NCBI RefSeq assembly: GCF_000474235.1
Contig: NZ_BATA01000016.1
Coordinates: 1-40,897 of the forward strand
DNA length: 40,897 bases
Reading direction: 5' to 3'
From: Halarchaeum acidiphilum MH1-52-1
Lineage (GTDB): Archaea; Halobacteriota; Halobacteria; Halobacteriales; Halobacteriaceae
Shown here: piece by piece, positions 27,558-35,458 of the stretch
Layout: every line of letters starts with the position of its first letter
Position numbering within the stretch: position 1 is the stretch's first letter
The notes under the pieces: generated by a model
Told to the model about the DNA's origin: nothing
Databases searched by the model: none
The model's input: only the letters and a program-made list of their open reading frames with translations
Program-made: the position numbers and the translations under genes

Positions 27558-27701
27558 TCAGTGCGCGCGTTCGTCGCCGATCTCGCGGCGGGTCTCGATG
27601 AGGACGTCGGGATCCAAGTCGAGCCCGTACTCGTGGTACGACCCACGGCAGGCTCTCCGAATCCATCGAAGATACGCGAGAGTGAGAAACAGCAAAACCA
27701 C
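27558..27701 (-). CDS. Candidate 47-residue single-helix membrane protein
   Basis: A GTG at 27701 opens a frame for a hydrophobic start (LLFLTLAYLRWI), a basic patch (RRACR), and a soluble tail SYHEYGLDLDPDVLIETRRE ending IGDERAH. The tail's codons are strongly haloarchaeal, while the first 20 use more A/T. It is too short for routine gene calling. No family is recognised, and the start is uncertain. It sits between pcn and the two-helix protein on the same strand, so it may be co-transcribed with pcn, whose stop is 20 bases upstream. Confidence 0.4.
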   Translation of the reverse strand: MVLLFLTLAYLRWIRRACRGSYHEYGLDLDPDVLIETRREIGDERAH

Positions 27702-27721
27702 TAAACGCCCCGTTTCAGGCC

Positions 27722-28465
27722 TTATTCCGACTGGATTCGAGGAGCTAGCATGAAGCTGACAGATCCCAACCCTTCCGCGAAGTCGAAGTGCATCTTGACG
27801 GGGAACTCCTCGCCGAGTTCGAGGGTGATTTCGGCGTCCTTCGAGAGCGCCTTGTTCATGTCCTTGAGGTAGTCGAGGCTGAAGAGCGAACGCGCGTCGC
27901 CGGCCTCGAGGTCGATGAGGTCCTCGCGTTCGAGTTCGAGGTGGACGTCGTCGGTGTCGCCCTCGGCGTCGACGTAGAAGAGTTCGCGTTCGGCGTCGAC
28001 GCCGAGCGCGATGTGGTCGGAGACCATGTCGGCGGCGCGGACGGCGCGGTCGATGTCCGCGCCCTCGACGACGACCTGTGCGGGGAGGTCGAGGTCGGGG
28101 AGGTCGGGTTCCTGTCGGATACTGTCGGGGTCGATGAGCGCGAGGGTGTATTCGAGACCTTCGATCTGGATGTGGAGCTTCCGGGTCTCCTCGTCCAGTT
28201 CGAATTGGACGAGCTGGCCGGCGTCGGCCATCCCGGCGATGTCCTCCAGCCGCGAGAGATCGACGCCGATGAGTCCGCCGTCGGCCTCGTAGGACTCGAA
28301 GGCGTCCGCGGAGAGGGTCAGGTCCACCATCCCCACGTTCGCGGGGTCGACGGCGCGAATCTCGATGCCGTCGTCGTTGAGGTGGATCTTACACTCGTCC
28401 ACCAGCACGCTCACGGAGTCGAGCGTGTCCCGGAGCGTGTCGGCGCTCACGATCGCCTTGAACAT
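27722..28465 (-). CDS. pcn: DNA polymerase sliding clamp PCNA (247 aa)
   Basis: PCNA is the homotrimeric ring that tethers polymerases, FEN1 and ligase to DNA. The N terminus [20 protein letters not shown] is characteristic. The first-domain strand [17 protein letters not shown] and the C-terminal [13 protein letters not shown] and [13 protein letters not shown] are typical. The length of 247 equals that of Haloferax PCNA. Extra surface Asp/Glu is a haloarchaeal adaptation. The ATG at 28465 lies 26 bases from a strong TATA box. A longer open frame upstream is rejected. Its loader RfcA is in the same window. Confidence 0.97.
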   Translation of the reverse strand: MFKAIVSADTLRDTLDSVSVLVDECKIHLNDDGIEIRAVDPANVGMVDLTLSADAFESYEADGGLIGVDLSRLEDIAGMADAGQLVQFELDEETRKLHIQIEGLEYTLALIDPDSIRQEPDLPDLDLPAQVVVEGADIDRAVRAADMVSDHIALGVDAERELFYVDAEGDTDDVHLELEREDLIDLEAGDARSLFSLDYLKDMNKALSKDAEITLELGEEFPVKMHFDFAEGLGSVSFMLAPRIQSE

Positions 28466-28758
28466 CTTGCCCGTCGGTAGGACTGGCCCGCATAATAAAC
28501 CCCCGGATGCGCGCGCACGCGTGAAGGCGAACGTCGCGGCGGGTGGTGCGACGGGACGGCGTCCGGCTTGGAACGCGACGGCGAGTCGGCTCTCGGCGTC
28601 GAACACGCCGACGGAGAGAGCGTGGACGGGCAATCCGCCGTCGCTGGAGATCGTGGTAGCGCACCTCTAGCACGAGTTGACGGACCCCGGAAGACACGCT
28701 GGATCCCGGTCCGAATCCGTCCGACGTACCTTTCCCCTTCGGTCCCGTTCTCGGGGGT
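28466..28758. other. Intergenic stretch between pcn and rlmE promoters
   Basis: The pcn promoter occupies 28491-28500. From about 28501 to 28680 the minus strand is open with GC-rich third positions and reads into pcn without a stop, but no separate gene can be supported. A TATA-like CGTACCTTTCC at about 28726-28736 faces rlmE. Confidence 0.4.
28491..28500 (-). promoter_or_regulatory. TATA box of pcn
   Basis: Read on the minus strand the box is GTTTATTATG, the most AT-rich element in this part of the window. It lies 26-35 bases before the pcn ATG at 28465, so the message has little or no leader. It also argues that pcn translation does not begin further upstream. Confidence 0.7.
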
Positions 28759-28827
28759 ATGAACGCGGACACGACGCCCCGCCCCGGGGCGCGAGACGGA
28801 ACGAGTGGTGAGCGCGATGGCCGGTAA
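28759..28827 (+). CDS. Possible 22-residue upstream ORF overlapping rlmE
   Basis: The ATG at 28759 opens NADTTPRPGARDGTSGERDGR and stops at TAA 28825-28827, 11 bases into rlmE in another frame. It is the ATG nearest to a TATA-like CGTACCTTTCC (28726-28736), so a leaderless transcript would start with this ORF rather than with rlmE. It might be a leader peptide that couples or limits rlmE translation, or it might have no function. No homologue is known to me. Confidence 0.35.
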   Translation: MNADTTPRPGARDGTSGERDGR

Positions 28828-29593
28828 GGACGAATACTACAACCGGGCGAAACAGCAGGGGTATCGCGCGCGCTCGGCGTACAAGCTGAAGCAGCTCGAT
28901 CGGGAGTTCGATCTCATCGGGCACGGCGACACGGTGGTCGACCTCGGCGCGGCGCCGGGCGGGTGGCTCCAAGTCGCCGCGGAGGAGGCGGGTCGACACG
29001 GTCGCGTGATCGGCGTCGACTTCCAGCGCATCGACGCCGTCGAGCGCGGCGACGCGCCCGTCGAGACGATCCGTGGCGACATGACGGAGGACGAGACGAA
29101 GGCGGCGATCGCCGAGGCCGCGGACGGCCGCGTCGACACCGTCATCTCGGACATGGCGCCGAACATGACCGGCGAGTACAACCTCGATCACGCTCGATCC
29201 GTCCACCTCGCGCGCCAAGCCCTCGAAACCGCGACCGACCTCCTCGGCGAGGGCGGGAACTTCGCGGTGAAGGTCTTTCAGGGGCAGGACCTCGACGGCT
29301 TCGAGGACGACGTCGCGCGCGAGTTCGCGTTCTCCCGGCGGACGAGTCCCGACGCCTCGCGGGAGTCCTCCTCCGAGGTGTACGTCGTCGGGAAGAACAG
29401 GCTCACCGGGCCGGTTCGCGTCGGCGACGTGCGCGACGTCGAGATCACGGGCGTCGGCGAGGAGGGCGACGGCATCGCGAAGGTCGAGGGGTTCACGCTG
29501 TTCGTCGCGGGCGTCGAGGAAGGCGACGAGGTCCGCGTCGAGGTGACGGACGTGAAGCCGCGTTTCGGCTTCGCGGAGCCGATCGAGGAGTAG
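28817..29593 (+). CDS. rlmE: 23S rRNA 2'-O-methyltransferase RlmE/FtsJ with TRAM domain (258 aa)
   Basis: This methylates the ribose of a uridine in the 23S A-loop using SAM. The FtsJ N terminus DEYYNRAKQQGYRARSAYKL is present with its catalytic-type Lys. SAM motif I is VVDLGAAPGGW. The Asp of SDMAPNMTGEYNLDH and the Lys of FAVKVFQG complete the catalytic K-D-K-E set. A C-terminal TRAM RNA-binding domain follows (about 195-255, VGDVRDVEITGVGEEGDGIAK), the usual haloarchaeal fusion. The ATG at 28817 matches the family; a GTG 12 bases earlier is possible. Its start is overlapped by the small ORF at 28759. Confidence 0.95.
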   Translation: MAGKDEYYNRAKQQGYRARSAYKLKQLDREFDLIGHGDTVVDLGAAPGGWLQVAAEEAGRHGRVIGVDFQRIDAVERGDAPVETIRGDMTEDETKAAIAEAADGRVDTVISDMAPNMTGEYNLDHARSVHLARQALETATDLLGEGGNFAVKVFQGQDLDGFEDDVAREFAFSRRTSPDASRESSSEVYVVGKNRLTGPVRVGDVRDVEITGVGEEGDGIAKVEGFTLFVAGVEEGDEVRVEVTDVKPRFGFAEPIEE

Positions 29594-29595
29594 GC

Positions 29596-29601
29596 TTTTT
29601 T
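29596..29601 (+). terminator. T-run after rlmE
   Basis: Six T residues begin 2 bases after the rlmE stop region (TAGGCTTTTTTCAC). A short T-run is the usual archaeal termination signal. The neighbouring transporter gene converges from the other side. Confidence 0.45.
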
Positions 29602-29680
29602 CACTCCGCCGGGTGGGCGGGGAACGGACAGCGCGAGCGGCGATCACCGAGAGCTGTGAGTCCCGAGAGCGGACGGGACG

Positions 29681-30394
29681 CTACTTCGCCGGACTGATTC
29701 GACCCGTATCCACGCGTTCGCCGAGATAGCCGACGACGGCGTAGACGAACGGCGTGTCGCAGAGGGCGATGAGGAGCTTGAGGAGATACTGACCGACCAT
29801 CAGCGACGCGAGGACGGCGCCGGGGAGGGGATGGCCGCCGAGGAGGGAGGGTGCGAGCCAGAAGCCGACGCCGACGAAGATGACGGTGTCGATGGCCTGA
29901 CTCGTGGCCGTCGAGCCGATGTTGCGCAGCCAGAGGTGCGCGCCGTCGGTGCGGCGCCGCAACGCGTGGAAGACGACGACGTCCCAGTTCTGACTGACGA
30001 GGAACGCACAGAGCGAGCCGGCGACGATGCTCGTCGAGGAGCCGAGGACGGTCGCGAACGTCTCCGGGTCGACGGAGGATGACGCGGCGGGCGCGTAGAT
30101 GGTCGACCAGACGAGCGCGAGCAGGACGAAGTTCATCGCGAAGCCCGTGTTGACGACGACGGTGGCGGCCCGCCGGCCGTAGAGTTCGCTGTAGCAGTCG
30201 GTCGCGAAGTAGGTGACGGCGTAGGCGAGCGCCGCACCCGGCATCACGAGCGTGCTGCCGGTGACGGGGAGCGAGACGGGGACGTGGAAGGCGAGGATCT
30301 TCGAGGCCGTCAACTGCGAGGTGACGAGCGCGGTGACGAAGAGCGCGACGAGGACGACGCGACCGGCCGCGAGCGAGGACTCGCCGTCACGCAT
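29681..30394 (-). CDS. Queuosine/archaeosine-precursor transporter, YhhQ/VUT family (237 aa)
   Basis: Six hydrophobic helices span the protein. The family signature is AYAVTYFATDCYSELYGRRAA in the third helix (TDxYxExYG). DTVIFVGVGFWLAP and QYLLKLLIALCDTPFVY follow. YhhQ-family proteins import 7-deazapurine precursors such as preQ0. In Archaea this would feed archaeosine tRNA modification rather than queuosine (inference). The ATG at 30394 overlaps the end of the ribbon-helix-helix gene by 8 bases, so the two are co-translated and perhaps co-regulated. Confidence 0.9.
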   Translation of the reverse strand: MRDGESSLAAGRVVLVALFVTALVTSQLTASKILAFHVPVSLPVTGSTLVMPGAALAYAVTYFATDCYSELYGRRAATVVVNTGFAMNFVLLALVWSTIYAPAASSSVDPETFATVLGSSTSIVAGSLCAFLVSQNWDVVVFHALRRRTDGAHLWLRNIGSTATSQAIDTVIFVGVGFWLAPSLLGGHPLPGAVLASLMVGQYLLKLLIALCDTPFVYAVVGYLGERVDTGRISPAK

Positions 30395-30578
30395 CGTCGT
30401 CCCGCCGCTCGTCGTCGAGGCGCCCGTGGCGGGCGTCGATGTCGTCGAGGACGTCGAGGGTCTTGCGCAGCGAGGCCCGAACGGCGTCCGATCGGTTCAC
30501 GAACTTCCCGTCGTCGCCGACGTGCTCGTCGAGGTCGTCGAGGAGCTCTTGGGGCACGTCGACGGATATCTTCGGCAT
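30387..30578 (-). CDS. Ribbon-helix-helix (CopG-like) DNA-binding protein (63 aa)
   Basis: The first strand KISVDVPQELLDDLDEHV is the ribbon that reads the major groove. The two helices follow, with the conserved F-x-N-R-S-D-A-V-R turn (KFVNRSDAVRASLRKTL). The tail is acidic. RHH dimers act as repressors or as antitoxins. There is no toxin beside it; the next gene is a membrane transporter, so local autoregulation is the likelier role (inference). A TATA-like CGTTTAACTATT at about 30598-30609 lies 20-31 bases before the ATG. Confidence 0.9.
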   Translation of the reverse strand: MPKISVDVPQELLDDLDEHVGDDGKFVNRSDAVRASLRKTLDVLDDIDARHGRLDDERRDDDA

Positions 30579-30628
30579 ATCGGGATGTTTGCGGGCGAAT
30601 AGTTAAACGACGCGTTCGTTCGCGCCGC

Positions 30629-32905
30629 TCAGACGGGGCGCTCCTCGGTCTCGGCGTCGGTGGATGTCGCGCCGCCGCCGCCGCGACGGCCGCCGAGCGT
30701 CACGATCCAGAGACCGGCGAGACCGACGAAGAACGCGATGGCGATCGGCGCGCCGACGACGACCATCGTGTAGAGGCTGTCGGGCGTGACGAGCGCGGCG
30801 AACGCGAACGCCCCGAGGACGAAGACGCGCCAGCGGCGGCGCATCGGGTTGTATCCGATGACGCCCGACCAGTGCGAGAGCCACATCGTCACCGGCACGG
30901 CGGCGAGGAGACCGATGCCAGCGGTCGTGAGGAACACCAGCCACAGGAAGTCGCTGATCCGGTAGCTGATGACGACGTTCGCCTGCAGGGCGTCCCGGAC
31001 GAGATAGGAGATGATCGACGGCGCGACGTAGAGGTACCCGAGGACGCTCCCGGCGACGATCGTGACGGCGATGGCGCCCGCCCAGACGCTGACGACGCCG
31101 CGGCGCGCCGAGATGAATCCCCGCTCGCGCAGCGCCGGCCAGAGGAAGAAGAGCACGAGCGGGAACGTGGCGACGACGGCGATGACGGTCGAGAGCTTCA
31201 CGGAGAAGATCAGCGCCTCGACGGGATGGAGTGCGACCGGCCAGCCGAGCGCGTCCGGGTTCTGTCGGAGGACCTGCTCGGGAATGCGCCCGATGAAGTC
31301 GTTGCGCACGAAGCCGAGTCCGCCCTGATAGAGGAACGCGAAGACGCCCGCGAGGACGACCATGAACCACCCGACCAGCCAGAAGAGCCGCGAGCGCAGG
31401 CTCGCGACGATGAACCGGATGTCGTGGTAGTAGCCGCCGATGTCCTCCTCGGTCGTCTCTTCCTCCGTGAACGCGTCGAGCATCCCCGCGCTCGTCCGGG
31501 AGAAGACGCTCCCCGACTCCGATTCGCCCTCCGCGGTCTCCCCTTCGGCGCCCTCGCCGGCCGCGTGCTCGTCCGATTCATCCTCTCCCTCCTCCTCGCT
31601 CTCCGTCGCTTCGCGGCGTTCTTCGGCCTCGTCGAAGCGATCGAGGATCGCGCCCGCCTTCTCCTTCTCGCCGGTCTCCATCGCCTCGTTCGCGAGTTCG
31701 AGGGCCTCCTCCTCGTCCATCGCGTCGAAACGCGCGTCGGGGGCGGCGCGCACGCCCGCGGCGTCGAGGACGTCGAGATTCAGGTTCTCCGGCTTCGGCG
31801 CCTGCCCGCCGTAGACGGCCGACTCCGCCCGCGCGGCCGTCGCGATGGCGTCGTAGACGGCGTAGCAGAGCGCGATCACGAGCGCGACGAGAGCGAAGAC
31901 GGCGCCGCAGAGCGCGAGCGAGGCGTCGGGACCGAGGCCGACGAGCCGGGTGGCGGACGGCACGCTGTACGCGGAGAATCGGCCGATCGTCCGATTCAGG
32001 AGGGTGACGCCGCCGTAGCCGAAGAACGCGTAGCCGACGAGGAAGCCGACGACGGCCGATCCGGCGAGGACGTTCCATCGCCCGCGCAGTTCGCCCCGGA
32101 GGTCGATGCGTTCGCTCCCGCGGCGGGCGAGCGTCACGAGCTTCGCGAGGTAGAGGCTGACCGCGTAGAGGAAGAGCAGCGGCACCGCCCACATGATCTG
32201 CGTGAACGGGTCCGGCGGGGAGAACACCGCGCCGAAGACGAAGATGAGGACGACCGCGTGCTTCCAGTACGCGCGGAACGTCTCGTAGGGGACGACTTCG
32301 AGGTAGGAGAGCGCGGTCATCACGAGCGGGAGCTGGGCGGCGACGCCGAACGAGATGGCGAGCACGAGGATGAACTGCGTCCACGCGACGATGGAGTACA
32401 TCGGCTTGATGTTCGCGCTCATCGCGTTCCCCGCGAGGAACTTGAACATCAGCGGGAAGAACAGCTCGTAGGCGTAGGCGATGCCGACGACGGCGAGGCC
32501 GATCGCGACGACGGCGGCTCCGACGAGATGCCGGATCGACACCGAGACGTCCGGAACGATGTCGCGTTCGGCCAGCGGCGCCTTCGCGTAGTAGAGCAGG
32601 ATCGGGAGCGCGAGGATGACGCCGACCACCATCCCGATCTTCACCTGCAAGAGAATGACGTCGAACGGCGTCTGAAAGATGACCTCGACGCTCGACCCGA
32701 GACCGAGTTGCCTGATGAGATCGCGTTTCAGCGCCGGCCAGACGAACCAGCGCATCGCCATGATCCCGCCGAAGAGGCCGACGACGAACGCGATGAAGAC
32801 GACTTGGAGGCGCTTGCGGGCCGCCCCGATGAAGACGCCGAGCGTCTCCCGGCCGGTGTCGACGGCGCGGGCCGTGTCCTCACTGATGACCCCCGAGTCG
32901 CTCAT
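30629..32905 (-). CDS. tatC2: Twin TatC fusion protein TatCt (758 aa)
   Basis: Two complete TatC domains are fused. Domain one covers about 25-300 (TPFDVILLQVKIG, LPLVMTALSYLEVVPYETF, SPPDPFTQIMWAVPL). It is followed by two extra helices and a long acidic linker at about 375-490. Domain two covers about 500-735 (FSVKLSTVIAVVATFPLVLFF is 21 residues, cited as FSVKLSTVIAVV; TPDSLYTMVVVGAPIAI). The double protein is known from haloarchaea, which export most secreted proteins folded through Tat, and it is essential in Haloferax. The divergent gene encodes the single TatCo. No TatA gene lies in the window. Confidence 0.95.
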   Translation of the reverse strand: MSDSGVISEDTARAVDTGRETLGVFIGAARKRLQVVFIAFVVGLFGGIMAMRWFVWPALKRDLIRQLGLGSSVEVIFQTPFDVILLQVKIGMVVGVILALPILLYYAKAPLAERDIVPDVSVSIRHLVGAAVVAIGLAVVGIAYAYELFFPLMFKFLAGNAMSANIKPMYSIVAWTQFILVLAISFGVAAQLPLVMTALSYLEVVPYETFRAYWKHAVVLIFVFGAVFSPPDPFTQIMWAVPLLFLYAVSLYLAKLVTLARRGSERIDLRGELRGRWNVLAGSAVVGFLVGYAFFGYGGVTLLNRTIGRFSAYSVPSATRLVGLGPDASLALCGAVFALVALVIALCYAVYDAIATAARAESAVYGGQAPKPENLNLDVLDAAGVRAAPDARFDAMDEEEALELANEAMETGEKEKAGAILDRFDEAEERREATESEEEGEDESDEHAAGEGAEGETAEGESESGSVFSRTSAGMLDAFTEEETTEEDIGGYYHDIRFIVASLRSRLFWLVGWFMVVLAGVFAFLYQGGLGFVRNDFIGRIPEQVLRQNPDALGWPVALHPVEALIFSVKLSTVIAVVATFPLVLFFLWPALRERGFISARRGVVSVWAGAIAVTIVAGSVLGYLYVAPSIISYLVRDALQANVVISYRISDFLWLVFLTTAGIGLLAAVPVTMWLSHWSGVIGYNPMRRRWRVFVLGAFAFAALVTPDSLYTMVVVGAPIAIAFFVGLAGLWIVTLGGRRGGGGATSTDAETEERPV

Positions 32906-32962
32906 TTGTGTCCGGTAACCGGTTTCACGTTATCAATCTTCTCGTCGCTACCCAAAAGAAAG

Positions 32963-32970
32963 CCTATAAC
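32963..32970 (+). promoter_or_regulatory. TATA box of tatCo
   Basis: CCTATAAC lies 28-35 bases before the tatCo ATG at 32998, within the 92-base divergent gap to tatCt. On the other strand a TATA-like GATTGATAACG lies at about 32927-32937, 22-32 bases before the tatCt ATG. Confidence 0.55.
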
Positions 32971-32997
32971 GCCCGCGTCGCCAACCGTAGGCAGAGA

Positions 32998-34152
32998 ATG
33001 GGAGACGGAGACGCACCGGACGGCGCCGACGGCGAGGGCGACGCCCCCGCGGACGACGAGGACGTCACCCGTTCGGAGTCGATCGACGCAGATCCCGTCG
33101 AACCCGCCGTCACGGACGTCGATACGGCCGACGACGGTCCCGACAGCAGCGATGAAGCCGACGTCGCAGTCGACGCGGACGCCGACGCGGCCGGTGACGC
33201 CGCGGCCGACGAAGCGGACGCCACCGACGAGACCGCGGCCGACGAAGCGGACGCCACCGACGGCGGATACGCCGACCCGCCGGACGCCGTCCCCGACACC
33301 GGCGAGCCGTCCGTCCCGGACGAGGGTCCGACGGTCGACGACGACCGCGCGCTCGTCGACGAGGACGCCGTCGACGACCCGTTCGTGGAGGAGGACGCGG
33401 GGATCGGAATGGGGGACGGCCCGGCCAGCGACGAGGAGCAACCCATCGCGGTTCACGTCGAGGAGATGGTGCGTCGCCTCGGCATCGTCGTCCTCATCGC
33501 CGGCATCGTCAGCGTCCTCTGCTTCCCGTTCGGTGACACCCTCATCACGGTCATCTGGGACGGCGTCCTCCCCGCGAGTTCGACCGCCCAGCCGCACATC
33601 TACGCGCCGCTCGAACTCATCGTCACGCAGTTCAAGGTCGCGTCCATCGCCGGCGTCGTCGTCGCGCTCCCCGTCATCGTCTACGAGACGTACGCGTTCA
33701 TGCGGCCCGGTCTCTACCCCCACGAGCGGCGCTACTACCTCGCCGCCATCCCGACCAGCCTCGTCCTCGCCGTCGTCGGCGTCGTCTTCGCCTACTTCGT
33801 CGTCGTCCCGAGCGTGATGTCGTACTTCCTCTACTACTCCACGGGCGTCGCGAACGCCGCGCTCGCGCTCGGATCGACGTTCAACCTCATCCTCGTCCTG
33901 ATGGCCTACCTCGCCATCGTCTTCCAGATCCCGCTGTTCGTCATGCTCGCGATCATGATGGGACTGACGTCGCGGCGGTGGCTCGCCGACCGGCGCCTCC
34001 TCTTCTGGGGCGCGTTCGCCGGTCTCTCCTTCATCGCCACCCCCGACCCCACCGGCGTCGCGCCCGTCGTCGTCGCCGCCACGATGATCGTCCTCTTCGA
34101 GGGGACGTTGTTCCTCCTCCGGTGGACGGAGCGCTCCCCGACGCCGAGCTAG
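32998..34152 (+). CDS. tatC1: Sec-independent protein translocase TatCo (384 aa)
   Basis: The C-terminal 230 residues form a standard six-helix TatC (VHVEEMVRRLGIVVLIAG, YAPLELIVTQFKVASIAGVV, RPGLYPHERRYYLAAIPTS, TPDPTGVAPVVVAATMIV). This is the receptor for twin-arginine signal peptides. The first 150 residues are an acidic disordered extension of Asp, Ala, Glu and Thr, including an 11-residue tandem repeat. TatCo is usually much shorter at its N terminus outside haloarchaea. The ATG at 32998 is chosen from the promoter spacing and acidic composition; a longer frame is possible. Confidence 0.95.
   Translation: MGDGDAPDGADGEGDAPADDEDVTRSESIDADPVEPAVTDVDTADDGPDSSDEADVAVDADADAAGDAAADEADATDETAADEADATDGGYADPPDAVPDTGEPSVPDEGPTVDDDRALVDEDAVDDPFVEEDAGIGMGDGPASDEEQPIAVHVEEMVRRLGIVVLIAGIVSVLCFPFGDTLITVIWDGVLPASSTAQPHIYAPLELIVTQFKVASIAGVVVALPVIVYETYAFMRPGLYPHERRYYLAAIPTSLVLAVVGVVFAYFVVVPSVMSYFLYYSTGVANAALALGSTFNLILVLMAYLAIVFQIPLFVMLAIMMGLTSRRWLADRRLLFWGAFAGLSFIATPDPTGVAPVVVAATMIVLFEGTLFLLRWTERSPTPS
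33200..33262 (+). repeat. Tandem direct repeat, 30 exact bases with 33-base period
   Basis: Positions 33200-33229 and 33233-33262 are identical and encode two copies of AADEADATD in the acidic N-terminal extension of TatCo. Such in-frame repeats expand or shrink by slippage, so the region may vary in length between strains. Confidence 0.85.
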
Positions 34153-34166
34153 ACGTCGGCCTCGCC

Positions 34167-34994
34167 TCAGTCGTCCGCGTCCGCTGTCTCGTCCGCCGGC
34201 GAGACGCTCCCCGTCCGGTAGCCGTGCAGGTCGAGCGTCACGTGGTCGAAGCCGACGTCCGAGAGGTGTTCGCGCGCGGCCTCCGCGAACGCGGGCGTGA
34301 GCGCGACCTCCAGTTCCTCCGGCGCGACCTCGATGCGCGCGAGACCGTCATGATCGCGGACGCGGAACTGCTCGAAGCCCCACGTGCGGAGCAGCGTCTC
34401 AGCCTTCTCGACGCGCGAGAGCTTTTCTTCGGTGACCTCGATCCCGGTCGGGATGCGCGAGGAGAGACACGCCATCGAGGGCTTCTCGGCGACGCTCAGA
34501 CCGTACCGATCGGCGATCTCGCGGACTTCGTCCTTCGTGATATCGTGCTCCAAGAGGGGGGAGTAGGCGTCGAGTTCGTCGACGGCCTGCAAGCCGGGGC
34601 GATGACCCTCGCCGGGATCGGAGGCGTTCGTACCGTCGCAGACCGTGGCGATGCCGAGGTCGCGGGCGGCCTCGAACATCTCGGAGAGGCGCATCGTTCG
34701 ACAGTGATAACACCGCTCGTCGCCGTTCTCGACGAAATCGGGATCGTCCAGCTCGCTGAATTCGACGAGCTCGTGGCGGATGCCGATCTCGTCGGCGACG
34801 CGCTTCGCGTCCGCGAGTTCGGCCTCGGGGAGCGTCTCGCTCTTCGCGGTGCAGGCGACGGCGTCGTCGCCCAGCGCGTCGTGCGCGATGGCGGCGACGA
34901 CGGCGGAATCGACCCCACCGCTGAACGCGACGAGCACGCCGTCGCGCTCCGCGAGGGCGTCGCGGGCCGCGTCGAGTTTGGTCTCGACGGTCAT
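34167..34994 (-). CDS. larE: LarE-type sulfur transferase (275 aa)
   Basis: LarE adenylates the substrate and inserts sulfur in making the nickel-pincer nucleotide cofactor of lactate racemase. The PP-loop is FSGGVDS (24-30). Three cysteines, Cys95 and Cys98 (ERCYHCRT) and Cys176 (MACLSSR), match the [4Fe-4S]-type LarE that can act catalytically, rather than the single-Cys sacrificial type. Other LarE landmarks are CDGTNASDPGEGHRPGL and FRVRDHDGLARIEV. The start at 34994 matches the family. A larB gene lies 4.7 kb away. larC and larA are not seen in the window. Confidence 0.92.
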   Translation of the reverse strand: MTVETKLDAARDALAERDGVLVAFSGGVDSAVVAAIAHDALGDDAVACTAKSETLPEAELADAKRVADEIGIRHELVEFSELDDPDFVENGDERCYHCRTMRLSEMFEAARDLGIATVCDGTNASDPGEGHRPGLQAVDELDAYSPLLEHDITKDEVREIADRYGLSVAEKPSMACLSSRIPTGIEVTEEKLSRVEKAETLLRTWGFEQFRVRDHDGLARIEVAPEELEVALTPAFAEAAREHLSDVGFDHVTLDLHGYRTGSVSPADETADADD

Positions 34995-35086
34995 ACCCCA
35001 TGTGTTCGCGCGCCGGCGCCTTCCGTGTACCGATCGCACGAACCGTGACGGGCGTTTTAAGCCGCACGGGCGCGTCGGAACGCCCG

Positions 35087-35419
35087 ATGTGGGACATCGA
35101 GGACGTCGCGCGCTGGGTCGCCGGCCGCGCCGTCTGGTGGACGTTCGCGGCGCTCGCACTGCTCGTCCTGACGCACGCGCTCGTCGGCACGAGTGGCTCG
35201 CTCGGGATCCTCGGCGTTCCCGGGTCGCCGCTCGTCCGGGTGGCCGGGGAGGCGTTCGCCGCATTCGGTCTCGCGACACGCGGCGCGCGCTGGGCGCTCG
35301 GTCTCGTGATCGCCTGCTATCTCCCCGCGCTCGTCGTCGGGGCGATCATCCGGGCGGTCGCCGCGGCGTGGCGCTGGCGGAAGGGCCTGCTCTACCCGGA
35401 GCGCTACTCGCACTTCTGA
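35087..35419 (+). CDS. Small membrane protein of unknown function (110 aa)
   Basis: Hydrophobic helices lie at about 16-33 (VWWTFAALALLVLTHALV) and 70-91 (LGLVIACYLPALVVGAIIRAV). A hydrophobic mid-stretch and a basic end (RWRKGLLYPERYSHF) follow. No family is recognised. A TATA-like GTTTTAAGC at about 35054-35062 lies 25-33 bases before the ATG at 35087, which supports this leaderless start. It is divergent from larE. The mutS5 gene follows 39 bases after its stop. Confidence 0.72.
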   Translation: MWDIEDVARWVAGRAVWWTFAALALLVLTHALVGTSGSLGILGVPGSPLVRVAGEAFAAFGLATRGARWALGLVIACYLPALVVGAIIRAVAAAWRWRKGLLYPERYSHF

Positions 35420-35458
35420 GGGCGAGGCTTTTTTCGGAGGGCGCCCAAGTCGGAGGCG

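Noticed and set aside
28466-28633. N-terminal extension of pcn with haloarchaeal-looking codons
   Set aside because: PCNA begins at MFKAIVS in all known homologues, and a strong TATA box lies within the extension. There is no evidence for a separate product.
30284-33817. Giant plus-strand frame of 1177 codons
   Set aside because: It runs antisense across tatCt and then out of frame through tatCo. The protein is Arg/Asp-rich low complexity with no domain.
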